A stretch of DNA of 64,000 nucleotides, from positions 141,841,988 to 141,905,987 of the forward strand of contig NC_050105.1 in the NCBI RefSeq assembly GCF_902167145.1, written 5' to 3'. Positions within the stretch are counted from its first letter, which is position 1; the number at the start of each line of letters is the position of its first letter. A program made the translations under genes and the position numbers. Below are positions 24,088 through 36,473 of the stretch, piece by piece. This DNA is from Zea mays (taxonomy: Eukaryota; Streptophyta; Magnoliopsida; Poales; Poaceae). The notes beneath the pieces are model-generated. The model worked only from the letters and a program-made list of their open reading frames with translations, had not been told where the DNA came from and searched no databases.

Positions 24088-24099
24088 GCTCTGATACCA
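24088..24099 (-). other. Primer-binding site of Opie
   Basis: TGGTATCAGAGC on the minus strand, the exact tRNA-iMet complement, two bases from the 5' LTR. Confidence 0.85.
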
Positions 24100-24101
24100 A
24101 T

Positions 24102-25334
24102 TGAGAGCACCTAGAGGGGGTGAATAGGTGATCCTATAAAACTTGAAACTTAATGCCACAAAACTTGATTAGGAGTTAGCACAATAAAGCCAAGTGGCTA
24201 GAGAGGAGTTCTAGCAAGACACGATAACCACAAGAAGATCAACACAGATAGACACATTGGTTTATCCCGTGGTTCGGCCAAGTTCAACACTTGCCTACTC
24301 CACGTTGTGGCGTCCCAACGGACGTGGATTGCAATCAACCCCTCTCAAGCAGTCCAAAGACCCACTTGAATACCATGGTGTTTTGCTTTGTTTACTATAT
24401 CCCGCTTGCGAGGAATCTCCACAACTTGGAGCCTCTCGCCCTTACAATTTGATGTTCACAAAGAAGCACGGAAGTAAGGCTGGGATGAGCAACACACACA
24501 AGACACAAAATCAGAGCACAACACACACACAAGTCACAACTCGAGCTCACAACACAACCCAAAGAGTTCTCTACTCAAATGGAGCTCTAGTTGCTATCAC
24601 AAAGAATCAAATGCGCGGAATTGGAGTCTTGGTGCTTAGGAATGCTTAGAGAATGCTTGGTGTGCTCCTCCATGCGCCTAGGGGTCCCTTTTATAGCCCC
24701 AAGGCAGCTAGGAGCCGTTGAGAGCATTCCAGGAAGGCAATTCTTGCCTTCTGTCGCCTGGCGCACCGGACAGTCCGGTGCACCACCGGACACTGTCCGG
24801 TGCGGATTTCTTTCCTTTTTGGCGAAGCCGACCGTTGGAGATTCAGAGCCGTTGGCGCACCGGACAGTCTGGCGCCCCCTTCTGACCGTTGGCTCTGCCA
24901 CGCGTCACGCGCGGATTACGCGGCCGACCGTTGGCCCGGCCGACTGTTGGCTCACCGGACAGTCCGGTGCACCACCGGACAGTCCGGTGATTTATAGTCG
25001 TACGCCGCCGATGAAACCCGAGAGTAGCCAGTTCGCCAGAGCCAGCCTGGCGCACTGGACACTGTCCAGTGCACCACCGGACAGTCCGGTGCTCCCAGAC
25101 TGCGCAGAGTCTTGGCTGCTCAGCCAAGTCTTTTCCAAATTGGTCTTTTCCTGTTTCTAGCACTTAGACACAAAACATTAGTCTCCAAAACAATGTACTA
25201 AGTCTTAGAAACATACCTTTACTCTTGATTTGCACTTCTTAAGTCTTTGGCACAAATATTACTCAAAGCATTTGTGTGGAGCACTTAATCACCAAAATCT
25301 TATAGAAATGTCCCAAGGGTACATTTCCCTTTCA
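24102..25334 (-). repeat. 5' LTR of Opie (1233 bp)
   Basis: Right-hand LTR. It differs from the left one by scattered substitutions, a shorter terminal G-run, and one additional palindrome unit (CACTGGACACTGTCCAGTG next to CACCGGACAGTCCGGTG, about 25050-25093). TATA box at 24689-24695 on the minus strand. Confidence 0.9.
24689..24695 (-). promoter_or_regulatory. TATA box in Opie 5' LTR
   Basis: TATAAAA on the minus strand. As this is the 5' LTR, it is the promoter that would drive the full element. Confidence 0.6.
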
Positions 25335-25339
25335 ATTCC

Positions 25340-28300
25340 ATCCAACCAAGTGATCTTGAACTTCTTTCATCTTTTCTTGATTCGATCATACTTGATATGA
25401 GACCAATTGAAACTCAATGATTGAAAGAACCAAGACTCTTATATTTGTAGATTTTGAATTCATCTTCAAAGAACTTGGGAAGACCTTTTTGAAACACTTA
25501 GAAAAGAGAGCGTTAGAAACACAAGAGAGGGTTTCACAATGATGATCCTTATATGTGGATGGCAAATGAATCATCATTATTGAAACCCAAAAGGATAGAC
25601 TAAATTCCTTTAAATTAGTGCACACATATAGTTGATGTCAAAGTTATATGCACTATTGAACATTTTATATTGCACGGAATTTAACCTATACTATGGTACA
25701 TCCCACTAAGGATAGAATACTAAACAACCGAAGGAGAGGAAGTTTTCATACCTTGGCCTCTGATCAACTTCTTCTTACTTTAGTTGAATAGTATCCTTTA
25801 AGCTTGTGATTTATCCAATTTAAAACAAGCACCATCTCTTAACATAGATTTTCTATGGATAAACTCAACACAAGAGATGACATTAGTAGCACAAGCACTA
25901 GTTTCTTATTTAACAACCCTTTATATGTGGAAGGCAAGCGAGTTGCTAAAATAGAGAAACATCATAATATGGACTAAATTTCCCTTGAGCCCTCATGCAC
26001 AATATATTTTGAATGACATGGATAATATGCATTGTTGTTCAATGAAGTCTAAAGGGCTGACTTAATCCATATTATGGTGAGTGTCTAATAAAGAAGAATC
26101 AAATCCAAATTAACTAGATAGAGAATACATCACATAATTTTGGATTGTTCACCATATGATAATATTCATTCATCTTCCAATTAGACCTTTATTTCATAAT
26201 CAACAACTGATGTATATCCTCAAGTGCTTCTTTTTCCTTAGTGGCTACATAAGTCACAAAAAAGATAAGATTTGAAAATAATATGCACTTGAGATTCAGT
26301 TGTTACCACCCTTGCTACTATCTCCAAATATGATTTATACATTCATTATCGAGTACCCAACTTGATCCGTTGAAGGCGTGATCCTGCAAAACAAGTTTAA
26401 GTTGCATATCTTGGTACCCAATTTGAATTGGGTCCTTTGAGATTAGTAGGAAGAGCCTTGAGTACCCACACAATCCTTATTGTAACATTTCTCTTTGTGT
26501 AGGCACCCACATATACTTGACAACCATCTTATATGGTTTCAAGTCAATATTTAATCACATAGATAAAAGCTAGAGTTAAGAATATGAGCCTTTTCTCCTT
26601 TTCTTGATACATCATTGTGTTGCCTTCTTGATGATGAACCTAGCTTGACCTTGGGTGCACCTAGCTTATTAAGGTTAATTGCACAAGCATTCATATCATA
26701 AAGACAAGTTATGCATGTAATTTACAACTTAGTGATCCAATTCAATGTGAAGCATATGGATACCGATTGAAGTAGATTTCTAAGATATCAAAATATGGGT
26801 TTCCAAAATTTAGAGAGTATGGATCACTAATTGTACCTTTTACAATTTAAAAATCATATCCATGTTAGTGCATATGTATGAGATGAATATCAACAAAAAA
26901 GATTCTTATGCACTTTTAGATTTAACTATAAGGGAATTTTAAACTGCATCAAGAGTAGCTATTAAAAAAACAAAGATTACAATCCATATGAATGGGATAC
27001 AAATTTACCATTTTGGATTGTCTTAGTATAGCTTACTCAAGGGAAACTTATTCTCTACGACACAAGATATATAATGTTCTCCCACTAGATATGTGCATCA
27101 AGTATTTGAATGACTTACCATATGCACTTTCAATTCAGTTAAGAGTCTCATGAGGAGTACATTACATATCATGGTCAAGGCATGACAAATTTGCAATGAA
27201 TTAACTTATGCCTAAGAATACTTACCACCATATAGAACGTACCATTTGTTATACCAATTAGATAGATATTACTATCTGTGGTGGTGTCACCTTAGTATTC
27301 TTATTTTCATCATTTGTGGAGACTTCCTTCTTTGTTATCTCTTTTCCTAACTAGTCGATAAAACACTTTGAAAAGAGGCATTAGTAGTACAAGGAAGTAT
27401 TTAATGAATGATGATATCTATATATGAATGGCAAACAAATCATCATTTATGAGGCATAAAGGCATAAATTAAATTCCTTTTAAATTAATGCACATGGATG
27501 AGTGAATTAATAATATGCACCAATTTACAAATTTAAGCCAAAAGGAATTTAACCTTCATATTGGCATTTCTTTCCATAAAATAGATTATTACCAATTGAA
27601 AGAATGCCACTTGAAAGGAACTATTATTGGTCATATACCAAATGAAACAACTAGTTCCATACCTTTGCCTTGAGCATTCCTAATCTTTCTTTATTTGAAG
27701 ATTAACTTTTAATGCTTGTGATTTTACCAAATGAAAGAGCACAATCTCTACTTATGAATTTCCATGAAATGGCTTAAAAGAGATTGCATTAGAAACACAA
27801 ACAATATTTTCCTATTTAGAAACCTCTAGTATATGAATGACAAGAAGGTTACTAAAATAAGGAAACCTCATGATATGAACTAAATTGCCCTTACAAGCAT
27901 CATGCATAACACCAAAATTAAACAAGGTGAAAAAAGCATGATTATTTAATTAAGTTTACATGGCAAGTTTAATTCATAGCATGGTGAGTGATTAATGTAG
28001 AAGACCCAAAACCAATTTAAATGAGAATGAATACATCACATAGTATTGGTTCGATCTTCTTTGAATGTTGAATGTCACACTCCATTTGAGAAACACATTC
28101 TCATGTTCTGAGACTACATGAACACTTAGATAGAAATATTAGTCTCACAACTCTAGTCATATAGAGAATTCCCTTTTTGATAAGTGCTTTAAGAATTTGA
28201 ATTTCTTACTTAGCACTCTATTCATTTAAGAACATGGGATAATCCTCTTTATGTCTAGGTCATGGCAATAATACGATAATTCATTTGAAATATGCCACGA

Positions 28301-28742
28301 ATTAATTATCATCAATTAAAGTATGTAGATTGCCACATATAAGAATAACAAATATGCAATCTACCATATAATTGGATTCTTTCCAAAGCAAGGTAAAATA
28401 TTTTAAGTTCATTCTCATGTGCTTCATTTTTCCTATGTGGCTACAAAAGACACAAAGGAATATAATAATTAAAAGCAATGTGCACCTAAGATTTAATTTT
28501 TACCATCCTTTGGATATCCCTTAGTTGTAGTTATTTTGCTTGACAAAGGTTAATCCTTATTCCCTACAACACAAGTTCTTGCTAGAGATGAATATGAAGT
28601 TAGTGATATAACAACTAAATTCATCTTTGGGTCAATCTTAAGGGATAGACAATGTAAGATTGATAGCTTGAGATAAGGATTGAGTTAAACTGCTTAAGCA
28701 CCCCAAAGCTTCATATCATCTCTAGGTACCTGCAAAATCTTA
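25340..28742 (-). other. AT-rich internal region of the Copia element with degenerate internal duplications
   Basis: About 3.4 kb with no intact gene. Blocks at about 25500-26310 recur in the same order at about 27370-28510 with heavy divergence: a GATGATCCTTATATGTGGATGGCAAA-like motif at 25540/27408, an ATATGGACTAAATT-like motif at 25970/27870, and a TTCCTTAGTGGCTACA-like motif at 26232/28430. Around 26330-26480 the minus strand holds a remnant resembling a gag end (NWVPRYA) and a protease start (SSWVLDNEC), the only trace of pol. No RT or integrase motif is seen. Confidence 0.6.
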
Positions 28743-30283
28743 TTAAGTATATTTTGGTACCCATCTCATGATGGGTCCATCAAGGTTAGTCAATAAGGAC
28801 TTAGGCACCCAAATAGCCTTGGTCCTAGAATGTGGTGAACTCATCACCTTTCTAGCACAAGAGTCAAATTTGGGTCTCCTAAGTATATTTGAATGTATTG
28901 ACAAGTTAGGCTTAGGTGTTTTACCCTTTGGACAAACCTTGAATAGATGACCTCTTTCACGGCAATTGTAGCAAATGTGGTGCTTGTCCTTGCAATGCAT
29001 TTGCCTTTTGCTTTCATCCTTCTTGATGATCATCTTTCTTGATCGTGCAAGGTCTTGGTTCTTCATGCGGGGGCATGAACCAATTTCATGACCCTTCTCC
29101 TTGCATCCATAGCACCTCCTATCGCTTCTCTTTGATCTTTCTTTGTTGAAGCACATAGGTACATTGTTAGAGCAAATAATATGAGCATTAATTTTCTCAC
29201 CTTGAGTCTTGCTCATGTCCTTCTTGGAAAGCTTGGTATTCTTTTGAAGGGGTTTTGTGCATGCTACGGTTGTCCCCTTCTCAAGCTTTTTCACCATATT
29301 ATCACGATTATCTTGAGAAGGTTGAGCATGACACTTTCCCTTCAAAATAGTTAAGCTCCTTCTTAGCCTTCCAACTTCTTCCTTGAGCTCTTTATTTTCT
29401 TGTGTGATATAAATATCACTAATTTTTGAAATTTCTAGCTCAATGGAAGATTGGCTTTCTTGAGAGCAACATTTGTTAGCACATGATAATATAGTTTCTA
29501 CTTGAGTACATGTGCATATGTGAGGTTGGTATGGTTTAAAATTAGTTAACACAACCTCATGAGCCATTTCTAACATGATATGTGAATCCATAAATTTATT
29601 ATGAGAGCACACAAGCATATCATGTTTTTCTTGCAAAGCTAGATTTTCAATATTTAGCCTTTCTATCGTGTTCTTGAACATAGCATTTTTATTTTCTAAT
29701 TGAGCAATATATGATGAATGATTAACAGCTTTAATTTGCTCAATTGAAATATCTTCATACCTTTGGACCAAATCATCATGAGAGCACTTTAGCTTCTCAT
29801 GCTCTTTGGTCAACTTCTCTAAGTCTTCGATTTTTCTGATGAGGAAGTCTTCTTGCTTATGAAGCATTTCTTTTTGTTCTTCCGCTCTTTTCATGAGTTG
29901 AGCAAGCTCATCCGATGTTTCTTGCTTAGCTGAGCGAAGAATTGTTGAAGATCATCCTCATCTTCATTATCACTTTCTTGCTCCTCCTCATCCTCTCTTT
30001 CGCTTTCACCGTCACTCCCATTAGCAACAAAGCACATATGAGAAGTGGATTTGAAAGACGAACCTTGTGAAGAGGTGGATTCATCGTTTGGTCTCCATCG
30101 ATCATTTTCTTCTTCAATTTTGTTCTTCGCCTCATCTTCCTTCATTTTGAGGAACATCCTTTCGGCGATTCTCATGGCAAGATCTATTGCCCTAGGATCA
30201 ACATCTGCACCAAAAGATGAAGTCGAGGCAATCTCAACTTTTTCAAGCTTAGAAGCACTTTCGTTTCTTAGTCCCCCCGGCAT
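28743..30283 (-). pseudogene. Partial gag of the Copia element (coiled coil and two zinc knuckles), frameshifted
   Basis: Two overlapping frames (30283-29891 and 29894-28743) form one protein broken by a 1-base indel near 29895. The N-terminal part is acidic (EREDEEEQESDNEDEDD). The middle is a long coiled coil (about residues 130-330). The C-terminal part has two CCHC knuckles, CYGCKEKGHEIGSC (about 29080-29120) and CYNCRERGHLFKVC (about 28930-28970), and ends with WVPKYT like the Opie gag. The capsid domain normally found at the start of Maximus gag is missing, so this gag probably could not build particles alone. It begins only about 40 nt after the primer-binding site. Confidence 0.8.
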
Positions 30284-30324
30284 GATCTTTTCCTCACGCG
30301 GTTAAGCGTTAGAACGAGGATTAG

Positions 30325-30336
30325 GCTCCGATACCA
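30325..30336 (-). other. Primer-binding site of the Copia element
   Basis: TGGTATCGGAGC on the minus strand, two bases from the 5' LTR. Confidence 0.8.
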
Positions 30337-30338
30337 AT

Positions 30339-32407
30339 TGAAAGTTGCCTAGAGGGGGGTGAATAGGCAAGTTAAAACTTTTTCAACAAAAACTAGAAGC
30401 AAACTGGGTAAAACTGAATTGATCTCGAAATTCACCCAGTTAACTTTGGAAATGAGATGTTCTTGTTGATCCACAGGGTTCAAAGTAGTAGATCTGAGAA
30501 GGGCACTTCTCAAAATCCACACACCAAAAATATATAAACAAATCTTCCACGCAATGGTGAGAGAACGAAGAACACGAATAAGCACAATGAACAAGAACAC
30601 AAAAGACACAAGATTTATCCCGAGGTTCGGTCACACCACCAAGTTGCCCTACTTCCTCGTTGAGGCGCCCACAAAGAGTCGAGTCTCTTTCAACCCTAAT
30701 CCTCCCTTTGCCGACCACAAAGGTCAAGCTCACACGCTAATCTTTGCTCAAACGAGCGGGTAATACAAACTTTCTTGTGGTCTTCCACAAGATTTGGAGA
30801 CTCACAAGAGACACCTAGTCGTCTAGGAGCTAGAATCTCCAAGAGTAATGAATCCACAAAGAACTCGATGTAGTACCAAAGCTCGAATGAAGAAAAGCAA
30901 GACAGATGTGAAGATGAAGCACAAAAACCGCAGCTCTCAAACTCACTCAAAGATTTCTCTCCAAAGATTTGAAATGGGAGAGGCAAGAGATGTGAGAGAG
31001 AGAGTCGGAGGTGTTCTTCAAGTTAGAAATGGAGTTTGGGTCGTGCTCTTGTGTGTGGGGAGAGAGGTAGGAGTGAGTATATATAGGTGGAGCTCAAAAC
31101 TAGCCGTTGGGCAGATTTTTTCTGTCTGAGACCGGTTGAACCGCCCCCTAGGGCGGTTGAACCGCCCCTGGCAGGTCAGGCAGACTGTCTGTCAGTCTGA
31201 CTGTCAGACTGACTGCCAGACTGACCTGCAGACTGGTCAAGTTGACCAAGACCGGTTGAACCGCCCCTAAGACCGGTTCAACCGCCTGGGGCAGGCTGAC
31301 AGACAGTCAGACTGGCAGACTTCAGGTCAGACTGCAAAAATAGGTCTTGACACTGGTTGAACCGCCCCTAGGGCCGGTTCAATCGCCTGGGGGTCACACT
31401 GGCAGTCAGTCTGCCAGTCAGGAGGTCAGACCGGTCAGGTGACCCTGACACCGGTTGAACCTCCCCTAGGACCGGTTCAACCGGTTTTGACCAGTGAGGT
31501 CCGAGGAAAATACCCCGGCTGAACTTTCCGTGGACACCGGTTGAACCTCTCTGGACCCCGGTTGAACCTGCCCTGGACCCCGGTTGAACTTGCCCTGGAC
31601 CCCGGTTGAAGTTGAAGTTCAGCTGGAGTTGAGAAAGCTCAACTCAGCTGAAGTTCAGCTCAGCTGAAAAGCTCAGCTGCAGCTGAAGAAGCTCAGCTCA
31701 GCTGAAAAGCTCAGCTGCAGTTTAAGAAGTTCAGCTGCTTTTCAACAAGAACACTCTAGGTTTCTCAAACCTAACCACGGTCAACCATAGAATTTTAAAG
31801 AGATTTTTGGTTTTCAAAAAATAGCTTTTGAATATAGAGGCTTGAGCTTTGGCAAACACCTACCTTCTTTTTGGATCCCTCTTTATAGTACGACGATTCC
31901 TATACTCAAGTTAAATAAAATATAATTAAGTAAACTCCTTGAGTCATTGGTGTCTCATGTGTGATTTCTCCATGGTGTTGCTTCATAAGGATCACAAACA
32001 TCTTTGTCTCATCTTTTGAAGCAAACATAAATCAAACCATGTGACTTGTACCATATCACCATATGTGAGTTCAAATCATGGCTTCAAGTCACTGTACTGA
32101 TGCATCAACATGTTATAACTCTTCATAGCTGATTAGTTCATCGACTTAGTGCAAGTACTCTCTTCTTCACCTTAGCCATGGTACCTCGGTCCACAAGTCG
32201 TCGCTTGGCCTTCACCTTCGCTTAGTTCCTCGAAGCCCTTTCCTTGCTATCTTCACCCTATCAAGCCATTCTTGAGTCACATCATATTGATCATCCATTG
32301 AGAGAATCATTTCTTCAATATTGTGAACCTTGCTTGAATGTCTTCTAGATATAACTGTTAAGATCAATCAAGCTCTAGTTTGATTCTCATAGAAGCATAT
32401 ATGGACT
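30339..32407 (-). repeat. 5' LTR of the Copia element, larger part (interrupted by Huck)
   Basis: Matches 11810 to about 13887. The remainder of this LTR is at 59984-60327. The last five bases, GGACT (32403-32407), are the target duplication made by Huck; the uninterrupted site is visible in the other LTR at about 13883-13887. Confidence 0.92.
31078..31085 (-). promoter_or_regulatory. TATA box in Copia 5' LTR
   Basis: TATATATA on the minus strand, the same context as 12553-12560. Confidence 0.5.
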
Positions 32408-32929
32408 TGTCGGGGACCATAATTAGGGGTACCCTCAAGACACCTAATTCTCAGCTGGTAACCCCCATCAGCACAAAGCTGCAAAGGCCTGATGGGTGCG
32501 ACTAAGTCAAGGATCGGTCCATTCGAGGGACCCAATCACGCCTTGCCCGAGCCCAGCCTCGGGCAAGGGCAGCCGACCCCGGAGGATCTACGTCTCGCCC
32601 GAGGCCCCCTCCAGCAACGAACATACTTTCGGCTCGCCCGAGGCCCAGCCTTCACCAAGAAGCAACCTTGGCCAAATCGCCACGCCAACCGACCAGATCG
32701 CAGGGGCATTTAATGCAAAGGTGGCCTGACACCTTTATCCTGACGCGCGCCCTCCAGTCGATAGAGCCGAAGTGACCGTAGTCACTTCGCCGCTCCACTG
32801 ACCGGTCTGACAAGAGGACAGCACCGCCTGCGCCGCTCCGACTGTTGTGCCACTCGACAGAGTGAGGCTGACAAGCAGCCAGGCCCGGCCTCATGCGCCA
32901 TAGGAAACTTTGCTTCGCCCGACCCCAGG

Positions 32930-33345
32930 GTTCGGACTCGGGCTCAGCCCCGGAAGACGACGAACTCCGCTCCACCCGACCCAGGGCTCGGACTCGGGCT
33001 CAGCCCCGGAAGACGACGAACTCCGCTCCGCCCGACCCAGGGCTCGGACTCGGGCTCAGCCCTGGAAGACGATGAACTCCGCTTCGCCCGACCCCAGGGC
33101 TCGGACTCGGGCTCAGCCCCGGAAGACGACGAACTCCGCTCCGCCCGACCCAGGGCTCGGACTCGGGCTCAGCCCCAGAAGACGACGTACTCCGCTCCGC
33201 CCGACCCCAGGGCTCGGACTCGGGCTCAGCCCCGGAAGACGACGAACTCCGCTTCGCCCGACCCCAGGGCTCGAACTCGGGCTCAGCCCTGGAAGACGAC
33301 GAACTCCGCTTCGCCCGACCCCAGGGCTCGGACTCAGCCCTGGCC
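32930..33345 (+). repeat. 56-bp tandem repeat array in Huck 5' LTR
   Basis: Unit CTCGGACTCGGGCTCAGCC, then CCGGAAGACGACGAACTCCGC, then TCCGCCCGACCCAGGG. Seven units plus a truncated eighth. The 3' LTR copy has eight plus a partial. Confidence 0.9.
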
Positions 33346-33835
33346 TTAGCCGACGGTCTCCGCCTCGCCCGACCCAGGGGCTCGGACTCGACCTCGGCCT
33401 CGGAAGACAGACTCGACCTCGACCTCGGAGGAGCCTCCACATCGCCCAACCTAGGGCACGGACCGACCACGTCAACAGGAGGCACCATCATTACCCTACC
33501 CCAAGCTGACTCAGGCTACGGGGAACAAGACCGGCGTCCCATCTGGCTCGCTCCGCCAGACAAGTAATGATGGCGCCCCGCACGCTCTGTGACGACGGCG
33601 GCTCTCAGCCCCCTTACGTAAGCAAGAGGACGTCAGCAAGGACTCGACAGCCCCGACAGCTGTCCTTCCGCCAGGCTCCAGCGCTCCTCCGACGGCCACG
33701 ACACCACACGAACTGGGTGCCAAAACCTCTCCGGCTGCCACGATGGCATGTACTTAGGGCGCTAGCTCTCCTCCGCTAGACACGTTAGCACACTGCTACA
33801 CCCCCCACTGTACACCTGGATCCTCTCCTTGCGCC

Positions 33836-33843
33836 TATAAAAG
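33836..33843 (+). promoter_or_regulatory. TATA box in Huck 5' LTR
   Basis: TATAAAAG in GCGCCTATAAAAGGAAGGACC, about 300 bp before the LTR end. Confidence 0.65.
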
Positions 33844-34138
33844 GAAGGACCAGGGCCCTCTTACAGAAGGTTGGCCGCGCGCGGAAGGACGGGACAGGCG
33901 CTCGCGTGAGGCCGCTCGCTCCCTCCCGCGTGGACGCTTGTAACCCCCTACTGCAAGCGCACCCGACCTAGGCGCGGGACAAACACGAAGGCCGCGGGAT
34001 TTCCACCTCTCACGCCCGTCTCCCTTTGGCTACCTCCCCCCTTCGCGCTCCGTCTCGCGCCGACCCATATGGGCTGGGGCACGCGGCGACAATTCACTCG
34101 TCGGTCCAGGGACCCCCCGGTCTCGAAACACCGACAGT

Positions 34139-34156
34139 TGGCGCGCCAGGTAGGGG
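34139..34156 (+). other. Primer-binding site of Huck
   Basis: TGGCGCGCCAGGTAGGGG, two bases after the LTR. It differs from the tRNA-iMet site used by the other elements here; a tRNA-Arg primer would fit, but I did not verify the tRNA. Confidence 0.75.
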
Positions 34157-34259
34157 CCTGCTGTGTGTTGACGAACAGCTTCCCGTCAAGCTCCAGATGG
34201 GCAGTCTCCAGCAACCTTTCTAGCCTGGGACGGTGCTCCGTTTCGGGAGTCTTGAGTTC

Positions 34260-36473
34260 ATGTCCCTCGACGACAGCTACGACATGATACTCCTTCCCCC
34301 GCCGTGCGACAGCGACAATGGCGGCCGACAGCCCACCCGACGGTGGCGGAATCGACGACGTCTTCCCCGCGTGGTGGAAGAACAACGCTCGAGGTCACCC
34401 CGTCCCCTCCCCCGCCGACGGAGGAGGAGGCGAGGCAACCAAGGCCAAGCAGGAGGCGGCACCTCGTCGGCTGTCGAGCGGGTCGACGGCGCCGGCGCCC
34501 CAACGGGGGGCATGTCGGGCATCGACCTCGCGTCTGAGATGAAGACGAGCACCCTCTCCCCGCAACACGCCAATCCCAAGCAAACGGACGACGCCAGCAT
34601 GCTCGCGAAGGACTTGATGGGCGTCACCCTCGTACCTGAGACGACGGTGAATTAGTCCCTAACGTGACTTCGTCATCGCCCGTCGACCAAGAGGTACCCA
34701 CCGATTCCCATCTCACGCCTTTCGGATTCAGCCTCGACCCGCCAAGCGACTTCGCTTTGGTGGGCGCTCTCGTAGAGGCGAGTTCAAACCCTCTAGGGTA
34801 TCGTATGCGGTCACCCTGGGACCGGCTGACGAACGTCTCGACCTACGGGCCCTCGGGGTCCGAGGAAGATGACGCGCCCGACTTCTGTTGGGATTTCTCC
34901 GGACTTGGTAACCCCAGTGCCATGCAGGACTTCATGACCGCATGCGACTACTGCCTTTCCGACTGTTCCGACGGTAGCCGCAGCCTCGGCGACGAGGGCT
35001 GTGGCCCAAGTCGTGAATGTTTCCACGTCGATCTAGGGGTCCCTCCGAAGGCAACCATCTTGGTATGCCGGAGAACGGTGATCTCCCTAGGCCTGTGCCT
35101 CGCGTTGACATCCTACGGGAGCTAGCTGTGGTCCCCGTTCCGGCGGGGGGTCATGACCCACAGCTCGAGCAAATCCGCGGGGTGCAGGCCAGGCTCGACG
35201 AGGGAGCAGGAACACTTGAGCCGATCCGCCGGGACGTCGGGCAGGAATGGGCGGGCCAACCTCCGGCCGGAGAAGTGCGTCATCTACCCCAGGGTATCCA
35301 GCACCGCATCGCCGACAATGTCAGGATGAGGCCACCACCCGCTTCCAGTGGAGTCGGCCAGAACCTGGCTGCAGCGGCAATGCTTCTCCGCGTGATGCCG
35401 GAGTCATCAACCACCGAGGGGCGGCGAATTCAGGGAGAGCTCAAGAATCTCCAGGAGGACGCCACGGTCCGACAGGCCGAAAGCTCCGCCTCCCGAAGGC
35501 AGGGGTACCCCTCGGAACATCGCGCCGCGACTTCCCAATTCATGCGGGAAGCCTCGATCCACACTGGGCGCACGCGCAACACAGCGCCTGCGGCCCCGGG
35601 TCGCCTCGGCAACGAGCACCATCACCGCAACCGTCGGGCCCTCCTCGACGAGAGGGTGCGCCGAGGCTACCACCCCAGGCGTGGGGGACGCTACGACAGC
35701 GGGGAGGATCGGAGTCCCTCGCCCGAACCACCCGGTCCGCAGGCTTTCAGCCACGCCATACGACGGGCGCCGTTCCCGACTCGTTTCCGAACCCCGACTA
35801 CTATCACAAAGTACTCGGGGGAGACGAGACCGGAACTGTGGCTCGCGGACTACCGGCTGGCCTGCCAGCTGGGTGGAACGGACGATGACAACCTCATCAT
35901 CCGCAACCTCCCTCTGTTCCTCTCCGACACCGCTCACGCCTGGTTGGAGCACCTGCCTCTGGGGCAGATCTCCAACTGGGACGACCTGGTCCAAGCCTTC
36001 GCCGGTAATTTCCAGGGCACGTACGTGCGCCCTAGAAACTCCTGGGACCTCCAAAGCTGCCGACAGCAGCCGGGAGAGTCTCTCCGGGACTACATCCGGC
36101 GATTCTCGAAGCAGCGCACCGAGCTGCCCAACATCACCGATTCAGATGTCATCGACGCGTTCCTCGCTGGCACCACTTGTCGCGACCTGGTGAGCAAGCT
36201 GGGTCGCAAGACCCCCACCAAGGCGAGCGAGCTGATGGACATCGCCACCAAGTTCACCTCTGGCCAGGAGGCGGTTGAGGCTATCTTCCGGAAGGACAAG
36301 CAGCCCCAGGGCCGCCCACTGGAAGATGCCCCCGAGGCGTCAACTCAGCGCGGCGCCAAGAAGAAAGGCAAGAAGAAGTCGCAAGTGAAACGCGACACCG
36401 CCGACGCCTTGTCGCCGCCGCCGAGTACAAGAACCCTCGGAAACCCCCCGGAGGTGCCAACCTCTTCGACAAG
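34260..36473 (+). pseudogene. Huck gag, frameshifted
   Basis: The probable start is ATG 34260 (MSLDDSYDM). The frame changes several times: near 34640, at a G-run at 35036-35039 (one base short) and at 36411 (one base lost before a GCC repeat). The long open part (35017 to about 36410) contains a low-complexity Arg/Pro N-terminal half and then the retrotransposon gag core: YSGETRPELWLADYRLAC, then AHAWLEHLPLGQISNWDDL, FSKQRTELPNI and SELMDIATKF (about 35815-36260). A Lys-rich stretch follows at about 36355-36395. It would form the element's capsid. All damage seen is one-base indels, mostly in homopolymers. Confidence 0.8.

Larger units (their letters stand above)
16472..25334 (-). mobile_element. 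Opie: Opie Copia retrotransposon, nearly complete
   Basis: LTRs at 16472-17687 and 24102-25334 begin TG and end CA. ATTCC at 16467-16471 and 25335-25339 is the exact target duplication. On the minus strand: 5' LTR (right), primer-binding site (24088-24099), gag (24051-21678), pro-int-RT-RNase H (21677-18465), 3' non-coding region, polypurine tract and 3' LTR. The LTR start TGAAAGGGAAATG (minus strand) and the gag/pol sequence match what I know of maize Opie; Ji is the nearest alternative. Coding damage is light: one frameshift in gag and one nonsense codon in RNase H, besides the gag/pro stop. LTR divergence looks like about 2 percent. Confidence 0.88.
32408..34136 (+). repeat. 5' LTR of Huck (1729 bp)
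   Basis: TGTCGGGGACC...CGACA. It contains an array of about 56-bp tandem repeats (about 32930-33345, seven units and a partial). A TATA box follows at 33836-33843. The partner LTR is 1785 bp when its insertion is removed, exactly 56 bp longer. Confidence 0.92.

Noticed and set aside
32930..33345. CRISPR-like regular repeats
   Set aside because: No unique spacers, units are contiguous, and the host is a plant retrotransposon LTR.
32892..33509. Repetitive GC-rich frames (and the same at 48707-49241) resembling a repeat protein
   Set aside because: They are all frames of the 56-bp LTR repeat of Huck, present in both LTRs and in antisense; no start context or protein family.
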